Source of the DNA: Zantedeschia hybrid cultivar
Taxonomy: Eukaryota; Streptophyta; Magnoliopsida; Alismatales; Araceae
Direction: 5' to 3'
Length of the DNA: 64,000 bases
Assembly: GCA_030544215.1 (NCBI GenBank)
Contig: JARZZO010000002.1
Location: forward strand, 23,125,395-23,189,394
A program made the translations under genes and the position numbers. The notes beneath the pieces are model-generated. The model was given only the letters and a program-made list of their open reading frames with translations, had not been told where the DNA came from and ran no database searches. How positions within the stretch are numbered: the stretch's first letter is position 1; the number at the start of each line of letters is the position of its first letter. Positions 23,177 to 34,439 of this stretch are shown piece after piece.

Positions 23177-24497
23177 TGTAGGTGCTGAAAATTTGCTCAT
23201 GTGATTTATGTGAAAAACTATGTTGTTTAGGGTAAATTAACCTATTAAAAAAAATGCAACTAAGGTGCTGTGATCGCCAGAAACTTTTAACTAAAAAGCT
23301 TCAAAAGAGTTTGATCGCCTACCTGTTTAAACGCGGAAGAATGAGTCCTTGGTTCCCCTCCTTCAGCCGGCTGAAGAAAGAGAGCCTCTTCTTGTTCTTT
23401 TGTTCTTGCTGTTGTATGTTGAGGATCGTCCAGAAGTTCTCCTGGCTTCGTGCTTGATTTCCCTCTTTTTAATTTCTTGTTGTTGTTGTTGTTGAATGCA
23501 GCAGAGACAGAAACAATAAAGAAGAAATATTGATGAGAATCTAAATGGAAATAATATAGTTAACTATGATTAGAAACATGTATAAACAGCAACTCACTTG
23601 TTTTAAATGACTTTGAAACCCCTTTAGAACAGATGGGTTTTGGAGAATTAATGAGGTGGTGTGTGTTGCATGCAGTGAATATGAGAGAATGAAACTAAAG
23701 AATGAAAATGAAATTCTAATATGAAAAAAAAACTTATGCCCAGTCCAGTTGGAGAAGCCTTGAAGGATGAAGATCTGGAAGAAGGATGCCGTCTTCTGGA
23801 AATGGCAGCGCTCCGGCGTGGTTGCTTCGATCTCCAAATTGCTATAACGCTGTGGCTCAATAATTCTCTCTCTTTTTTTTTTTTAACTCCTTGAGATACA
23901 AGGTATTTATAGGCATTTTCTGCGTTCGCGATTAACATAGAAAAATCTCGGATTTATCTACTTTAATCGACAGATAATTACTGATTAATTCATCTTTATC
24001 TGTAATTATCTAAAACGCGTCCACCTTGGCTGACGCCTTTCAGATTAAATTAAGATAAGGATAAATATCCGGGAAAACTTATCTTTATCTTTATTAGTTA
24101 AAAAGCATCCACGTATGTAGACGTCTTTTACCCTAATTAAGATAAGGATAAACATCCGGAAGAGAAGTTAAAACAGCTTAGGAAACCTAAATCGCGTCGA
24201 ACCTTACAGACGCCTTTCAGCTAATAAATCAATTAATTAATATTCAAATTTAAACGTTAAAATACGAATAAACTCTAAATGGCGTCCACATGGGTCGACG
24301 CCTTTTAGACTTTTTTCATATTTTAACTGAAATTTGAGCTAAAATCAATTTGATTGATTAACTTAAACATGTCTGTTAAACCCGACACTTAAAAATATTA
24401 ATAAAAATTAATTAATGATTAATTATCAGACCATTCTGAGGCATTATTATATGATATGAAATTTACTTAAAATGACGTCAAAATTAGCGTGTCTACA
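23177..24497 (-). repeat. 5' LTR of the Tat element (1,321 bp)
   Basis: Matches the 3' LTR with six transitions and one extra GTT in a (GTT)n run near 23485. Promoter TATAAATA on the minus strand at 23904-23911. Ends next to the CTAAT duplication at 24498-24502. Confidence 0.96.
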
Positions 24498-24502
24498 CTA
24501 AT

Positions 24503-25535
24503 GACCCACGTCAGTATTTAAATTGGCAGTAACTTTTATTTAAATTGAGATTCACTGCTCTATTTTTTATAGCTTATCTAATTTCTTATTTTCTTAACAA
24601 GATGCTAAGAACTTGAATAGGATTCTTTATCTTCTTTCTTTCTTCTATGCCATGCATTTCATCTCTCCTACCACAAACAAGACATGAACACAAGTTTTAA
24701 AAATAATCAAGCAACCATTATTATATTTTCCCAAATATGGTCTTTAACAAAGATGAATAAATCCCACAAAACAAATTATTAATAGTGAAAAGATAACACA
24801 AACAGTCAAAATCTTCTAAATTTAGTTATATTCATATTTCTCAATGTTAACTATTATACATAATTCTTGAAGAATAATGAAAGAATATTCAAGTTCTTGT
24901 CCATTTTTCAAAAAAAAAAAAGAAATAAAGAAAGAGATTAAATCAAAGATGATATGGTGAAAAATTGTAAAGACATGTTGAGTAAATAATAGACACCTCA
25001 ATAGATCTAATGAAAATTCAAAAGAATACTACAGACCAAGAGTTAAAAGTCATGGATTCGGTGAAAATGCTAAATACTTTGAGTAAAATAGTGAATGGAA
25101 TACTGTAAACATGAAAGGACACAATATAACAATATATTAGATATACTGAAAGCTTTAATTGATTGCTAGAAAAATTCGATTTGTAACTATCCAACATTAG
25201 TTATAATCATTCTCATTCAACTTTTAGTTTATAAAAGGTAAAAATTAAAAGTAACTTTCAATTAAAAATTTCGCACAACACACGCTAAAATATAGACGCC
25301 GAGCATGTAACCCAAGATGGCATATTCTAAACTCACCGACTCACAGCTGTGAATTAATTCGAACTACGTACTTGATCAACCCCATAACCATAAAAATGTG
25401 CTGTGAAATTAAAAAAAAAACTGAACCATGAACTCTGATGTAAACTCTTTTTAAGTTCTTTTGTAAAAATGTTAAAAATACTTTTGTTACAACGATAACA
25501 AAATTATTGTGCCCGACGACAAATTCTCTATCATA
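24503..25535. other. AT-rich 3' flank of the UPF0496 gene
   Basis: About 1 kb of AT-rich DNA. The UPF0496 mRNA's 3' UTR and polyadenylation site should lie in its right part. No gene or element boundary was recognised. Confidence 0.5.
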
Positions 25536-27278
25536 TCACCCCAACACTGTTGTTGGCGTTGGGGGCGCAGAAGCTCCCGCGATTATTTCTTGGGCGACAA
25601 GACCCCGCGTCCGGTTAATGGTGAGCAGGCACCAGTAAACGTGTTCCTCCATCTCCTCCAGCAGGTCCACGAATCCACCCGTGCCACCAGGCTCCGCCAC
25701 CTCCCTGAGCACCCACCTCTCCCTGCTCCGCAGGAACAGCCTAACCACGTCCTTCCCGTGCTCCACCTCGTCGTGCAGCCGCGTCACCATCCGGCTCATG
25801 GTCTCCATGTCCCGGGTCACGATGTAGGCCCCTCGCGCCGCCGCGTCCACCTGCGCCCCCAGCAGCGCCAGCCTCCCCGCCCCCGCCCGCGCCCTCGCCC
25901 GCCCCACCCGCCGCCTCAGCCACGCCGAGAAAGGCCCCACCAGCGCCGGCCCGCTCGCCACCGCCAGCACCACCACCGTGTGCGCCGCCACCACCAGCAC
26001 GGCCGTGGCCAGCGCGCCGCACACCGCCACCAGCGTCACCCCGGACGCCCGCTTCACGAGCCGGATGAGCCGCATCCGCCTCATGATGCCGTTGCGCGCG
26101 AGCGTGAGCCGCCGGATCAGCGACTCGTAGAGGTCGTGGATCTTGCGGAAATGGATGGTCCTCAGGGTGGAGAGAGGGTTCTGGAGCTCGACGTAGGAGG
26201 CTAGGTTGGCGCAGTCGGTGGCGGTGATGATGGGGGTGGTGGTGGTGAGGGTGCGGTTGAGCAGCCTCTGGATGCTGCGGTGGTTGTGGCGCATCTGGTC
26301 GATGGAGCCCAGGAGGGAGCCGCAGATGCTGCACGCCTCCGTGCTGGCTTCGAAGTAGTCGACGAAGAGGGCGCGGATGTCGGGGTCGCGCACGGCACCT
26401 AGCAGGGCCTCCTGGTTGCGGGGCTCAAGGAGGTCGTCGGGGAGGTGGGAGTAAGAGAAGAACGGGGAGGAAGAGGTCAAGAGCGGGGAGCGAGTGGGGG
26501 TGAGGGTGAGAGGGCTGGTGCATGCGGTGGAGTTGTCTTCGTCTTCTTCCTCTTCGTCCTGGGTGCTGCTGGACGGGGTCCGCGGCTGCAGCGAGGAGGC
26601 GGTGGAGGGTTGGGTGGCGCTTCGCCGGACGTGGCGGTGGATCTTGGTCCAGACGTCGACGTAGGACTTGGTCCGGAGGGCCTTCCTGTACTCCTCGTTC
26701 ACGTTGACGGTGCTCGGCATGCTGCTGCTCGCATGCTTCGCCCACTGCAGCTGATCCGGTGATGCTGTACAGAGAGGAAGAGGAAGGAGAAGAGGGTCAG
26801 CAGACCAAGTCAGCAAATGGTAGAATCAAATGCTTAGTTTAACTGTTTTTTAATCCCGACTTCCTGCGTGTGAGATCGGAAAAAGCAACTAAAACGAAAC
26901 CAAAGAAGTGTGTTACTTGGAAAACAAGTTAACGGCAAGGGAGGAGCAAACCCTGTTGTGTGTTGCGTTAAACAAGAAAGAAGCTAGCCAGAACCTGCAA
27001 CCCTAGATTTTGGTTCCCTCCGGTGAATGGAGATAAGATTGGTAACACGTGCAAACGAAGGATTTTGTCCCCCGGCCCTCATATGCACACCATCACTATG
27101 TATGATCGGTTTCAACAGCACTAATGCAAGTTTACTCATGCTACAACATGAAACATATATAACAAGGTTCCAAGATCTTCTGCTATGGAGACTCACCCCC
27201 TCCCCCCGGGATGCCCCGGAGCCTCGCCGACTCGGCTGCGAGCGAAGATCTCAGCTTGGGCCACATCTTCCACGGCAT
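25536..27278 (-). CDS. DUF677 / UPF0496 family protein, two exons
   Basis: Predicted CDS is complement(25536..26764, 27197..27278), 436 aa. Exon 1 starts ATG at 27278 (MPWKMWPKLRSSLAAES) and ends at a consensus donor GGGG|GTGAGT; exon 2 follows a pyrimidine-rich TCTGTACAG| acceptor, and the join is in frame. The protein contains the family's early motif (STVNVNEEYRKALRTKSYVDVWTKIH), an acidic DEEEEDED run, a helical middle region and a strongly hydrophobic stretch at about residues 265-305 (GVTLVAVCGALATAVLVVAA) typical of this family's membrane segment. UPF0496 proteins are plant-specific and of poorly known function, some linked to stress or membranes. Length is slightly above the usual 370-400. 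If exon 1 is wrong, the in-frame ATG at 26720 is the alternative start. Exons are very GC-rich, as in monocots. Confidence 0.88.
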
Positions 27279-27471
27279 GCACTTGAAAAAGGAAGGAATC
27301 AAACGCAGTGCAGAGGAGATCAACTGCCCATCAAAACCAGCACCTACACGGCCTCTTCGTTAACACCCCTTCCAAGTATTGCACGTAAACACACCAACCT
27401 GACAGAAGATGTAGCTTCGACAACTAACGCTTGCTGTTAAAAGGAGAGGAGAGCTGAGAAGATAAGGGGGG

Positions 27472-27478
27472 ATTTATA
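27472..27478 (-). promoter_or_regulatory. TATA box of the UPF0496 gene
   Basis: The minus strand reads CTATAAATCC here, about 195 bases upstream of the exon 1 ATG, giving a 5' UTR of roughly 160 bases. The surrounding DNA is purine/pyrimidine-skewed (GA-rich on plus) as is common in plant core promoters. Confidence 0.6.
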
Positions 27479-27479
27479 G

Positions 27480-29256
27480 GGGAAGGAAGGGGCCGCAGCA
27501 GAAGGGAGGGCCGCCACCGCCTCCAGACGTTGTTAGGACACGTCACGCGCCCCCACTTCACCCTTTTGCCGCGTCTTTCCTGGCTCCTCTTCTGGCTGGT
27601 TTGCTCCCACAACAAGAACTGCGACAAGCAAACGAGCGCACGGCAGTATTAGTAATATCCTATCATCATGCTTCTCTCTCTAGATCTCTCTCTCATGTCT
27701 ATCTGTGTTGTGCTGATGTATCTATCTACGCCTCCTCCCCGAAACTGAGAAGCACACGCGACTGTGTCTAGTCACAATGGCATGCAAACGGTCCGAAGCA
27801 GCTGGGGTTTATCAGATTTCTCCACGTTTGTGAAGACGACCAAATGATTATCCCGTGGACCCTTCCCTTACATTTCTTTGGGGGCTGGATCTCGTGGGCT
27901 CCATTTTCCCCGGCACAAAGGCGGAAGGCTTGTTCTAAACATCTGGGACTGTCCAGGGAAAGCTGATCACAACCGCCAATTCTGGTCCCTCGCCCCGGGA
28001 AAACATGTCCACCTAGCGATTCCTTTTCCTCTTCTACTTCCGGGTATTCCACCTGGAAGTCCCTTTCGCACCCAGTTTTATGCATGGTTGGAATCGGATA
28101 TACATGGAATATAAGCAGAAATAGCAAGAAAACGCTTATGGTGTTGGTTCCTCTGCGCGTGATAATTAATAGAGTGGAACGCAATATCTAATCCATCATA
28201 CGGCATTTAATGGACTGCTGTTGTACCGTTTTTGGAGGCGTACGTGGCATTTCGCTTAGTGTGCACTCAACTACGAAGCTAGCCATGCTTAATTTTGTGC
28301 AACCCTCGGACAGTTGGAATTATTATAAGTGTTTTCGGATTTTTGGTGTTGCATTTTCGTGCTTTGGGCAATTATTGACTCAATCATATAATTAGCAATA
28401 TTAATATCGCTTGATCTTGTGGCGGCTGCTAAAATTCTGGCCAATCCCAAGTTAAGTACCTCACGAAAACGAATTCTTGTGAAGGAGCATTTTACGTAAT
28501 TGTAAGATAATTCAGAAAATATTTGTCCGTTTTGGAGGAGTAGGCGCGTGAAATATTTCACGTAATATGTCTCATATTTGGCTCAAAACGCTTAATTAAT
28601 CACTCCACCCAAAGTTTACAAAAGATGAAGTCCATCATGATCACCAGCCGTCCTTGTGATGGTCCCATGAAATCCATGGCCCACGAGAGTGGTGACGCTG
28701 TTCATGGGCGTTCGGCGTAAGCTCCAGGTTGAGTGCAAGCAAGAGGCATCGGGCGTTGAGGAGCTCCACGGTTCGTTCCCGTGTTACCCAAATCAACGCA
28801 GTTTGCGCTTCATGGAGATATGAGGTGGTGGCCTTGCAGACCGCGAGATGGGGATGGGACGGTTGATGATTTGAGTAGATTCACACCAATTATGGAATTG
28901 GTGGTCGATCAGTACGTAAATTGATTTGAAGTGCAAGAGGTCCACGATCGACCTCGGTAACAAGAAGAAGTCACCAATTCAAATTCCACTACTCATAATG
29001 ATGGTTTAGAAGCTGAATTGTATATTGCATATATATTTACGGATCATACATCCATAGTGGATCCATCCACTACAGGTATCCTTGCTTCGGGTTCTGACAG
29101 TTGATTGTGTGATAATATGCATCTTTGCTTCTACATAGAGAAAGCCAGCTATTTTAATTTATTGAATTCATAACCTGTAGGGCACCATGGAGTATCTTAA
29201 GAATTGCGTCGCGAGGCTCCCTCGCATATTTACAGATCATATATGAACGAAGTGAG
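27480..29256. other. Promoter-side intergenic region, no gene seen
   Basis: About 1.8 kb upstream of the UPF0496 gene. A TCTCTC run lies near 27670-27695. Scattered frames up to 138 aa lack any recognisable domain. A faint retroelement-like phrase near 28620-28690 was judged too weak to annotate. Confidence 0.5.
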
Positions 29257-29270
29257 ATGTTAAAATAATG

Positions 29271-29345
29271 TCCGTAGGCCTGTAGCGCAGTGGCGCTGGG
29301 CAGGACACTTTCTCCCACTCTGGAGGCTTGATCGCGGGTTCGATC
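29271..29345 (+). repeat. tRNA-like (SINE-head-like) module, left end
   Basis: Contains TGTAGCGCAGTGGCGCTGG, close to the RNA polymerase III A-box, and GGTTCGATCCCGC, a good B-box inside a perfect CGCGGG stem, about 45 bases apart. A full cloverleaf with an anticodon stem is not evident, so this is tRNA-derived rather than a tRNA gene. Confidence 0.65.
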
Positions 29346-30043
29346 CCGCGGGTTTTTCTACTTTATTTAGGGAGATTTTCACGGTACTCCATGAAAGCTT
29401 ATGCCTTATGTAATATTCCGTCACCTTATAATCGGAAATCCGATTACTAAATGGGTATCGGATCATTATCTACGGATTCACACCCGGATCTCATACGACA
29501 CGTCTGGAGAAATAAGCGTTAAACAATACTAAATATAACAATCTCACGGATTTCAATAAAAGTACAAATACGCATGAAGCAAATTAATAATGTCCGTACA
29601 CAGTCCAACAATAATTACATGGTCCAAAGAATTAAATAAGTACAGGCAGAAGCAAAGTACAACAATATCGGGGCATACTCCGGAACTGAGATAGCTGCTG
29701 GTCCGCACACCAAGAAGAACACCACACGCCGCCACTCGCCAAGAAGTCTACACCTGAAACCGCAGGGAGTAAGCCACACCAGAATTGACCTCAGTAGGGA
29801 TCATCCGATCCCCGCCTCCCACACACACACCCACAAGAATAATAATACAAAATGAAGGCAATTTAAGTAAAGCAGTAAACACAACTCTCAAAACTTGATA
29901 TGAAACATATGTATTTGTAATGCAACAAGCACAGTTCTAAACAGTTCAAGTAACCCAACTCAATACCATAATTCGTAACTAAGGATCCGGCCAAACGAAC
30001 AAACCACACTGTCAACCGCATACAAACGTCGTCTCACAACACC

Positions 30044-30623
30044 ACCAACACTAGGGCTGTAAACGGGTAGGATACGGATACAGAAACAGGTGTTTCCGTT
30101 TTCCGATTCCGATAAGGATAGCCTGTTTCCGTTTCCGATTCCGATAAGATCGGAAAGTGCATTATCCGTTTCCGTTTCCGATAAAATCAGAAAGTCTATT
30201 TTCCGTTTCCGATTTGTTTCCGATTCCGATATCGGAATCGGATATTATTTCCGATAATTTTCGAAAATTACTGATTTCCTGATTTATTTGTTTAAAACAT
30301 ATAAAATGAAACCTAAATATAACCAATACATCTTAGTATATTAAATAATGATTAATTATATTAGATAATGATTAATAAGATTAAAACAATCCTAAAGTTA
30401 ATATTATTCATAATAATAAATTTAACAACAATCGGAATCGGAAATCGGAAAGTGGATACGGAAACAAGAGTTTCTGTTTCCGATTCCGATAGCTTATCGG
30501 AAATATCCGATTCCGATTCCGATAGCTATCGGACGGATATTTTTTATCGGAAACGGATATTTTTTTCGGTAACGGATCGGAAAATCGGATAATCGGGTTT
30601 CCGTTGACAACCCTAACCAACAC
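30044..30623. mobile_element. hAT-type MITE with 8-bp target duplication
   Basis: Element 30052-30615 (564 bp) is bounded by imperfect inverted termini TAGGGCTGTAAACGG and CCGTTGACAACCCTA and by a perfect 8-bp duplication ACCAACAC (30044-30051 and 30616-30623). Its interior is built of degenerate TCCGATTCCGATA/GGAAACGGAT words in both orientations. No transposase. Confidence 0.9.
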
Positions 30624-31378
30624 CCATGCCAGTCCACCCCTACAATGTTCCGGGCACCGTAGGGTGAGGCAGTGAGTCAAACTAGGACTAATTGGGACTA
30701 GTGAACCATCACCGCCCAGTTACGTGTGCACACAAGCAGTCTAGACCACTGTCCTATCGACCAGACTTCCCTCAGCGCCAGGCTTCGGTGCTTCAAGAGG
30801 GCCCTGGGGACCGGCGAAACCCCCCTCAAGTCGAAGCTATAGGGACTACCCGTAACCCTAACCTCCCGGGTCACATCAGGCCAAAGGGCGAAGGGTATCA
30901 CTCGTAACCTCAATATCTCAGGTTACAGCAGGCCCAGTGGCGAAAGGGTAAACTCCAGCAGCACCACACCCGGCTCCACAGTAAGAAACACGTCGAAAAC
31001 TGTCACGACAGACTAGGAAAACATCGACCTGCTGAGACTAAACAGTAACCCCTCGGATAGTGCGCTGACTACTCCGGCCCGACAGGCTCTAGGTGGTTAT
31101 GCTTCCCCCAGCCATAGGTGAAACACTAACATGTACCCCTCCCACACTGGTACGGCAACATTGCCATACAGACACCGTATCCCTCCCACACCGACACAAG
31201 GTATCAAACGCAAACCACAATTATTCTAACTCCACAATCACATAAACACACACACACACGATGCGATCCCGATCATACAGAAATCCTCGGCCTCGATGTA
31301 TGATTTTAAGCATGCACTTTAATCAAACTATCTAACAGTGTAAACACATGTTAATATCATGAATTAATGTGATTCTGT

Positions 31379-32545
31379 CTTGAATCGCGTCGTCCGTAGC
31401 CGACGTCATTCAAGCATCCTAAATTTATTCATATAAAATCGGCCTCGGAATATGACATAAAACGCGTCGCCCTTTGCATCCGCCTTTCAAAAGGCGTCGC
31501 TGTTCCTAGTCGCCTAATCATGACAGAAACAGATTCAGGCCTCTGGGCGGTCTGAACTAAAATGCGTCGTCCTGGGAAGCCGCCGTTTGAAAGGCGTCGT
31601 TGTTCCCGGACGCCATTTAAAACAAAACTCTATTCCCTCACAGAAACCGCTTCCGGGACAAATCTGGCCTAAATGGCGTCGTCCTAGCCCGTCACCATTT
31701 TAAATGGTGCCGCCCTAGCCCGACGCCATTTAGAGCCCAAAATCTGGTTTTATAAAACTTCGCCCGAACCTCAAAATAGGGTTTCCTCTACTCCAAAATC
31801 ACCCCAAAAATACCCAAAAATAGGAAATGAAGGGGATAATCCAATTTACCACATGAAACACACTAATTCTCATTTCATAAAAATGACAATTTTCATTAAA
31901 AAGCCCCTTAACATGCTCATTCTACCCAAATCTCCATACACGTATCATGCTTCAAAGTGAAAAATACGGATGATACAACTAAATTACATGCAAGGATCGT
32001 CCCCCTACCGGTCAATTGAACTCTTCCTAGCTCCGTGCCGTCGAACAGCCGCACCGCAAACCGCCGCCGGTACCGCCGTAGACGCCGTCACTCCGCCGAG
32101 ACGTCGGCCGCCGTCCGGAGAATGAAGTGCCGCGGAGGAGGTGATGGTGGTAGTGGTGAGAAGTAGAGAGGTGGTGGAGTGGTGGAAGAGGAAGAAGGGG
32201 AAGGGGAAAGGAAAGAGGGAAACGGAGGGGGTCGGAGAGAGGGAAGAGAGAGAGTGAGAAGGAGAGAATGAGAGAAAGGAGGGAAGATTTGCGGGGTCAA
32301 ACTGAAACTGGTTAAAACGCGTCGTGCTAGACAGATGCCTATCAGCTGATATGACGGGGCCGTACTCTAACAAAATAACTGAAACGTGTCGTCCATCCAA
32401 GATGCCGTTCAGACGACAAGATCGCGGCCGTACTCTCGCGGCCCAAAGCCAGCCCACGAGACGCCCACATGGCACAACAGCAACCCAGCTAAATGGTGTC
32501 CACACGGCAAGAAGCCATTCTAAAGGCATCGTGCACCCCAAACAT
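31379..32545. repeat. Array of GCGTC-N10-GACGC dyads
   Basis: Left half-sites begin at about 31386, 31464, 31494, 31564, 31594, 31676, 31707, 32319, 32386, 32496 and 32526. In every case the second half-site follows after exactly 10 bases. Several are intact (for example 31594-31613); others carry changes such as GTGTC, GATGC or GCATC, the CpG-to-TpG/CpA type. Flanks are AAA before and TTT/ATTCA after, extending the dyad. The same motif is in the Tat element. Confidence 0.8.
32130..32286 (+). repeat. Polypurine tract of ~155 bases
   Basis: The plus strand is almost purely G and A (GGAAGAGGAAGAAGGGGAAG and similar), with GTGGTGG words at its start. On the minus strand, the likely sense of this element, it is a CT-rich tract like those in plant leaders. 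Confidence 0.7.
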
Positions 32546-32708
32546 CGTTTAGAAGACACACTCCAGACCCATCAGGGTCTAAATCAGGGGGTCCGGCCCG
32601 AAACCAATCCGATAACTGTACTCGAAACCTCAATCCTTACACCTTAGGCGGCGTATCTCTCATCGAGTGAAGAAAAAAAATTATCTTTCTCTTGGAAGGT
32701 AAATCTTA

Positions 32709-32780
32709 GGCCTCTAGCCGGCTCGACCTCACCTCCTCCGAGTTGAGGACCAAGTCCCAGTACCACTGGGCTACTGACCA
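32709..32780 (-). repeat. tRNA-like module, right end
   Basis: On the minus strand GTCAGTAGCCCAGTGGTACTGG aligns with the A-box part of the left module (15 of the 19 bases GTAGCSCAGTGGYRCTGGG), and CTCGGAGGAGGTGAGGTCG with its later part. The B-box is degenerate. The two modules face inward from the two ends of the 3.5-kb insertion. Confidence 0.5.
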
Positions 32781-32866
32781 AAAAGAAATGTTAAAATAAT
32801 GAGAGAATGGATCAACTTAAATATATATATATATATATGTATAAAATCTGATTGAAGTATTGACAA

Positions 32867-33924
32867 GTTGACTCTATTTTTAATATATATGATCATCCAT
32901 TAGTACAATCAACTTTCTTTTAAGATTCAACAATTATTAGCAGTTTTTAGTGCATTCAAAGAGGAAAATGATCTACGGATTCAACCTTAAATCACTTTCC
33001 ACAACTCCTGTAACTCTCATTATCACTTAGTACAATCAACTTTCTTCTAAGATTCAACAATTATTAGCAGTTTTTAGTGCATTCAAAGAGGAAAATGATC
33101 TATGGATTCAACCTTAAATCATTTTCCACAACTCCTGTAACTCTCATTATCACTTAGAATGATTTTTTTTTGTCAAAGTTCATCAAGTCTTTGAACTTTA
33201 GTTCGATCTACATGTGTGGTGAACCTCAATTCGATCAACATGTGTGATTGTTTTTTTTTATTTAGTAAGAACATTATAATTTTTTGAGAATCTAATGTAA
33301 GACAAAATATTAATTACGAACACCAGGCATAAAAATACAATCAGAACATTTGAATTCTTTCAACAAATCTACAAGTACTATAACTTTCAACTATTAATAC
33401 TATAAATAGATCAATCTATGAGTAAGTTGATCTATGAACAAATGATTGAATGCATATATATAGTTAGCATCATGAAAGATCTTTGGTCTCCTATTTATTA
33501 ATTTTGTATTGCTCTTGAAGTCCACCTGTGACTTGTGCATCTATCAATTCATTCTATACCCTATGTAGTTGATTTTGGTGATATAGACTCAAAGAGATCA
33601 GTAGACAGGGAAGTGGATCACAAATACTGGAGCTTCCATAATGATTATTAAGGAGCCTATGCCTATCTTCTATCAAACAACAACATACATAATCAACTCT
33701 AGGAGCCTTGCTCGAAGTCCACATTCTGTTTGATTTGAACAAATGCAATTAAAATAACCCCAAATATTCTCTACCTGAGGGAAGATGGGTCATAGTTTGA
33801 TAAAGACATTTGATCTTTTCTAACAACTATTTGCCAAACAATAGAATAAAAGATACATTCTTTGCCCCAAATAGTGAACCGAAATACTATTCCCATCTTC
33901 GATAGTAATGTTCAATTTAAAAAT
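32867..33924. repeat. Copy A of a ~1-kb direct repeat
   Basis: This segment and 34437-35453 align end to end with many mismatches (roughly 85% identity by eye): shared stretches include TACAATCAACTTTCTTC, ATTCAACAATTA and ACTATTCCCATCTTC. Copy A also contains a perfect-length tandem duplication of a 127-bp unit (32901-33027 and 33028-33154, very few differences). No coding capacity was recognised and no LTR-like TG...CA ends were found. Confidence 0.75.
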
Positions 33925-34364
33925 CAAAGGTAAAAAATTAAAGAAATGAAAATGTAAAACTGAAAAAAAAAAAAAAAAAAACTAGTCTTGGCCCAAATAT
34001 GCAGATTGGATCTCTTGTAAGCACTAAAAGAGTAACTTGTGAGAGAATCAAGAGTAGGTGTGAAGAGATGGTCTTTACGTGTACCGCATGATCATTTGCA
34101 CAAGACTAAGGCGTTGCCTTATAAAACAAATCCAAAAGAGGGATTTTTAAAAAAAATAAAAAGACATTATAAAAGACAACAAAACTACAATAATTAAGGT
34201 TGACTTCTTATTTGAGTGTAGAATTTAGCACTCAATACTCTTAAGCTTTTATCCAAATTTTATCTTCAGATTATCATGTAAATTTTTTCAAAGCGACACT
34301 TTCATATGCAACTTAAGAAAAGTTAAAAAGATGATAGTTTATAAATTACGATTTTTGCAAAGAA

Positions 34365-34367
<3 letters not shown>

Positions 34368-34436
<69 letters not shown>
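34368..34436. repeat. (TA)n microsatellite, about 34 units
   Basis: An uninterrupted AT dinucleotide run directly before copy B. A shorter TA run (about 32820-32838) similarly precedes copy A. Confidence 0.97.

Positions 34437-34439
<3 letters not shown>

Larger units (their letters stand above)
9954..24502 (-). mobile_element. Ty3/Gypsy element of the Tat/Ogre type, 14.5 kb
   Basis: Two LTRs (9959-11276 and 23177-24497) enclose gag-pro and pol frames on the minus strand. A perfect target duplication CTAAT lies at 9954-9958 and 24498-24502. A second, plant-type RNase H between the usual RNase H and integrase (WTLYFDGALNSHGKGIGIVL) is a hallmark of the Tat lineage, as are the large size and very long gag-pro frame. 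The LTRs differ by six substitutions (all transitions) and one GTT repeat unit, so the copy is young. It has one clear nonsense codon in pol. Confidence 0.95.
29257..32801. mobile_element. 3.5-kb non-coding insertion with tRNA-like inward-facing ends
   Basis: The 14-bp sequence ATGTTAAAATAATG occurs at 29257-29270 and again at 32788-32801, exactly flanking 3,517 bases. The left end begins a tRNA-like module (A-box GTAGCGCAGTGG, B-box GGTTCGATCCC). The right end, read on the minus strand, begins a related module (GTAGCCCAGTGG, then a decayed GAGGTCGAGCC). No long reading frame is supported. Inside are a nested hAT MITE (30052-30615), a conserved-looking GC-rich block (30640-31200), an array of GCGTC-N10-GACGC dyads (31379-32545) and a 155-base purine tract. 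The long target duplication fits TPRT-type (LINE/SINE) insertion rather than an integrase. Family not recognised. Confidence 0.65.

Noticed and set aside
27768..28184. 138-aa minus frame upstream of the UPF0496 gene
   Set aside because: No domain, no codon bias like the neighbouring gene, no splice or promoter context.
28620..28700. Minus-strand phrase WAMDFMGPSQGRL resembling a Gypsy integrase core start
   Set aside because: Only about 15 residues, no supporting neighbours in frame, no catalytic context.
29271..29345. tRNA gene
   Set aside because: A- and B-boxes are present but no proper anticodon arm or acceptor pairing was found, so a tRNA-derived repeat is more likely.
31379..32545. 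CRISPR-like array
   Set aside because: Plant DNA; the repeats are short symmetrical motifs with variable spacing between them, no conserved long direct repeat.
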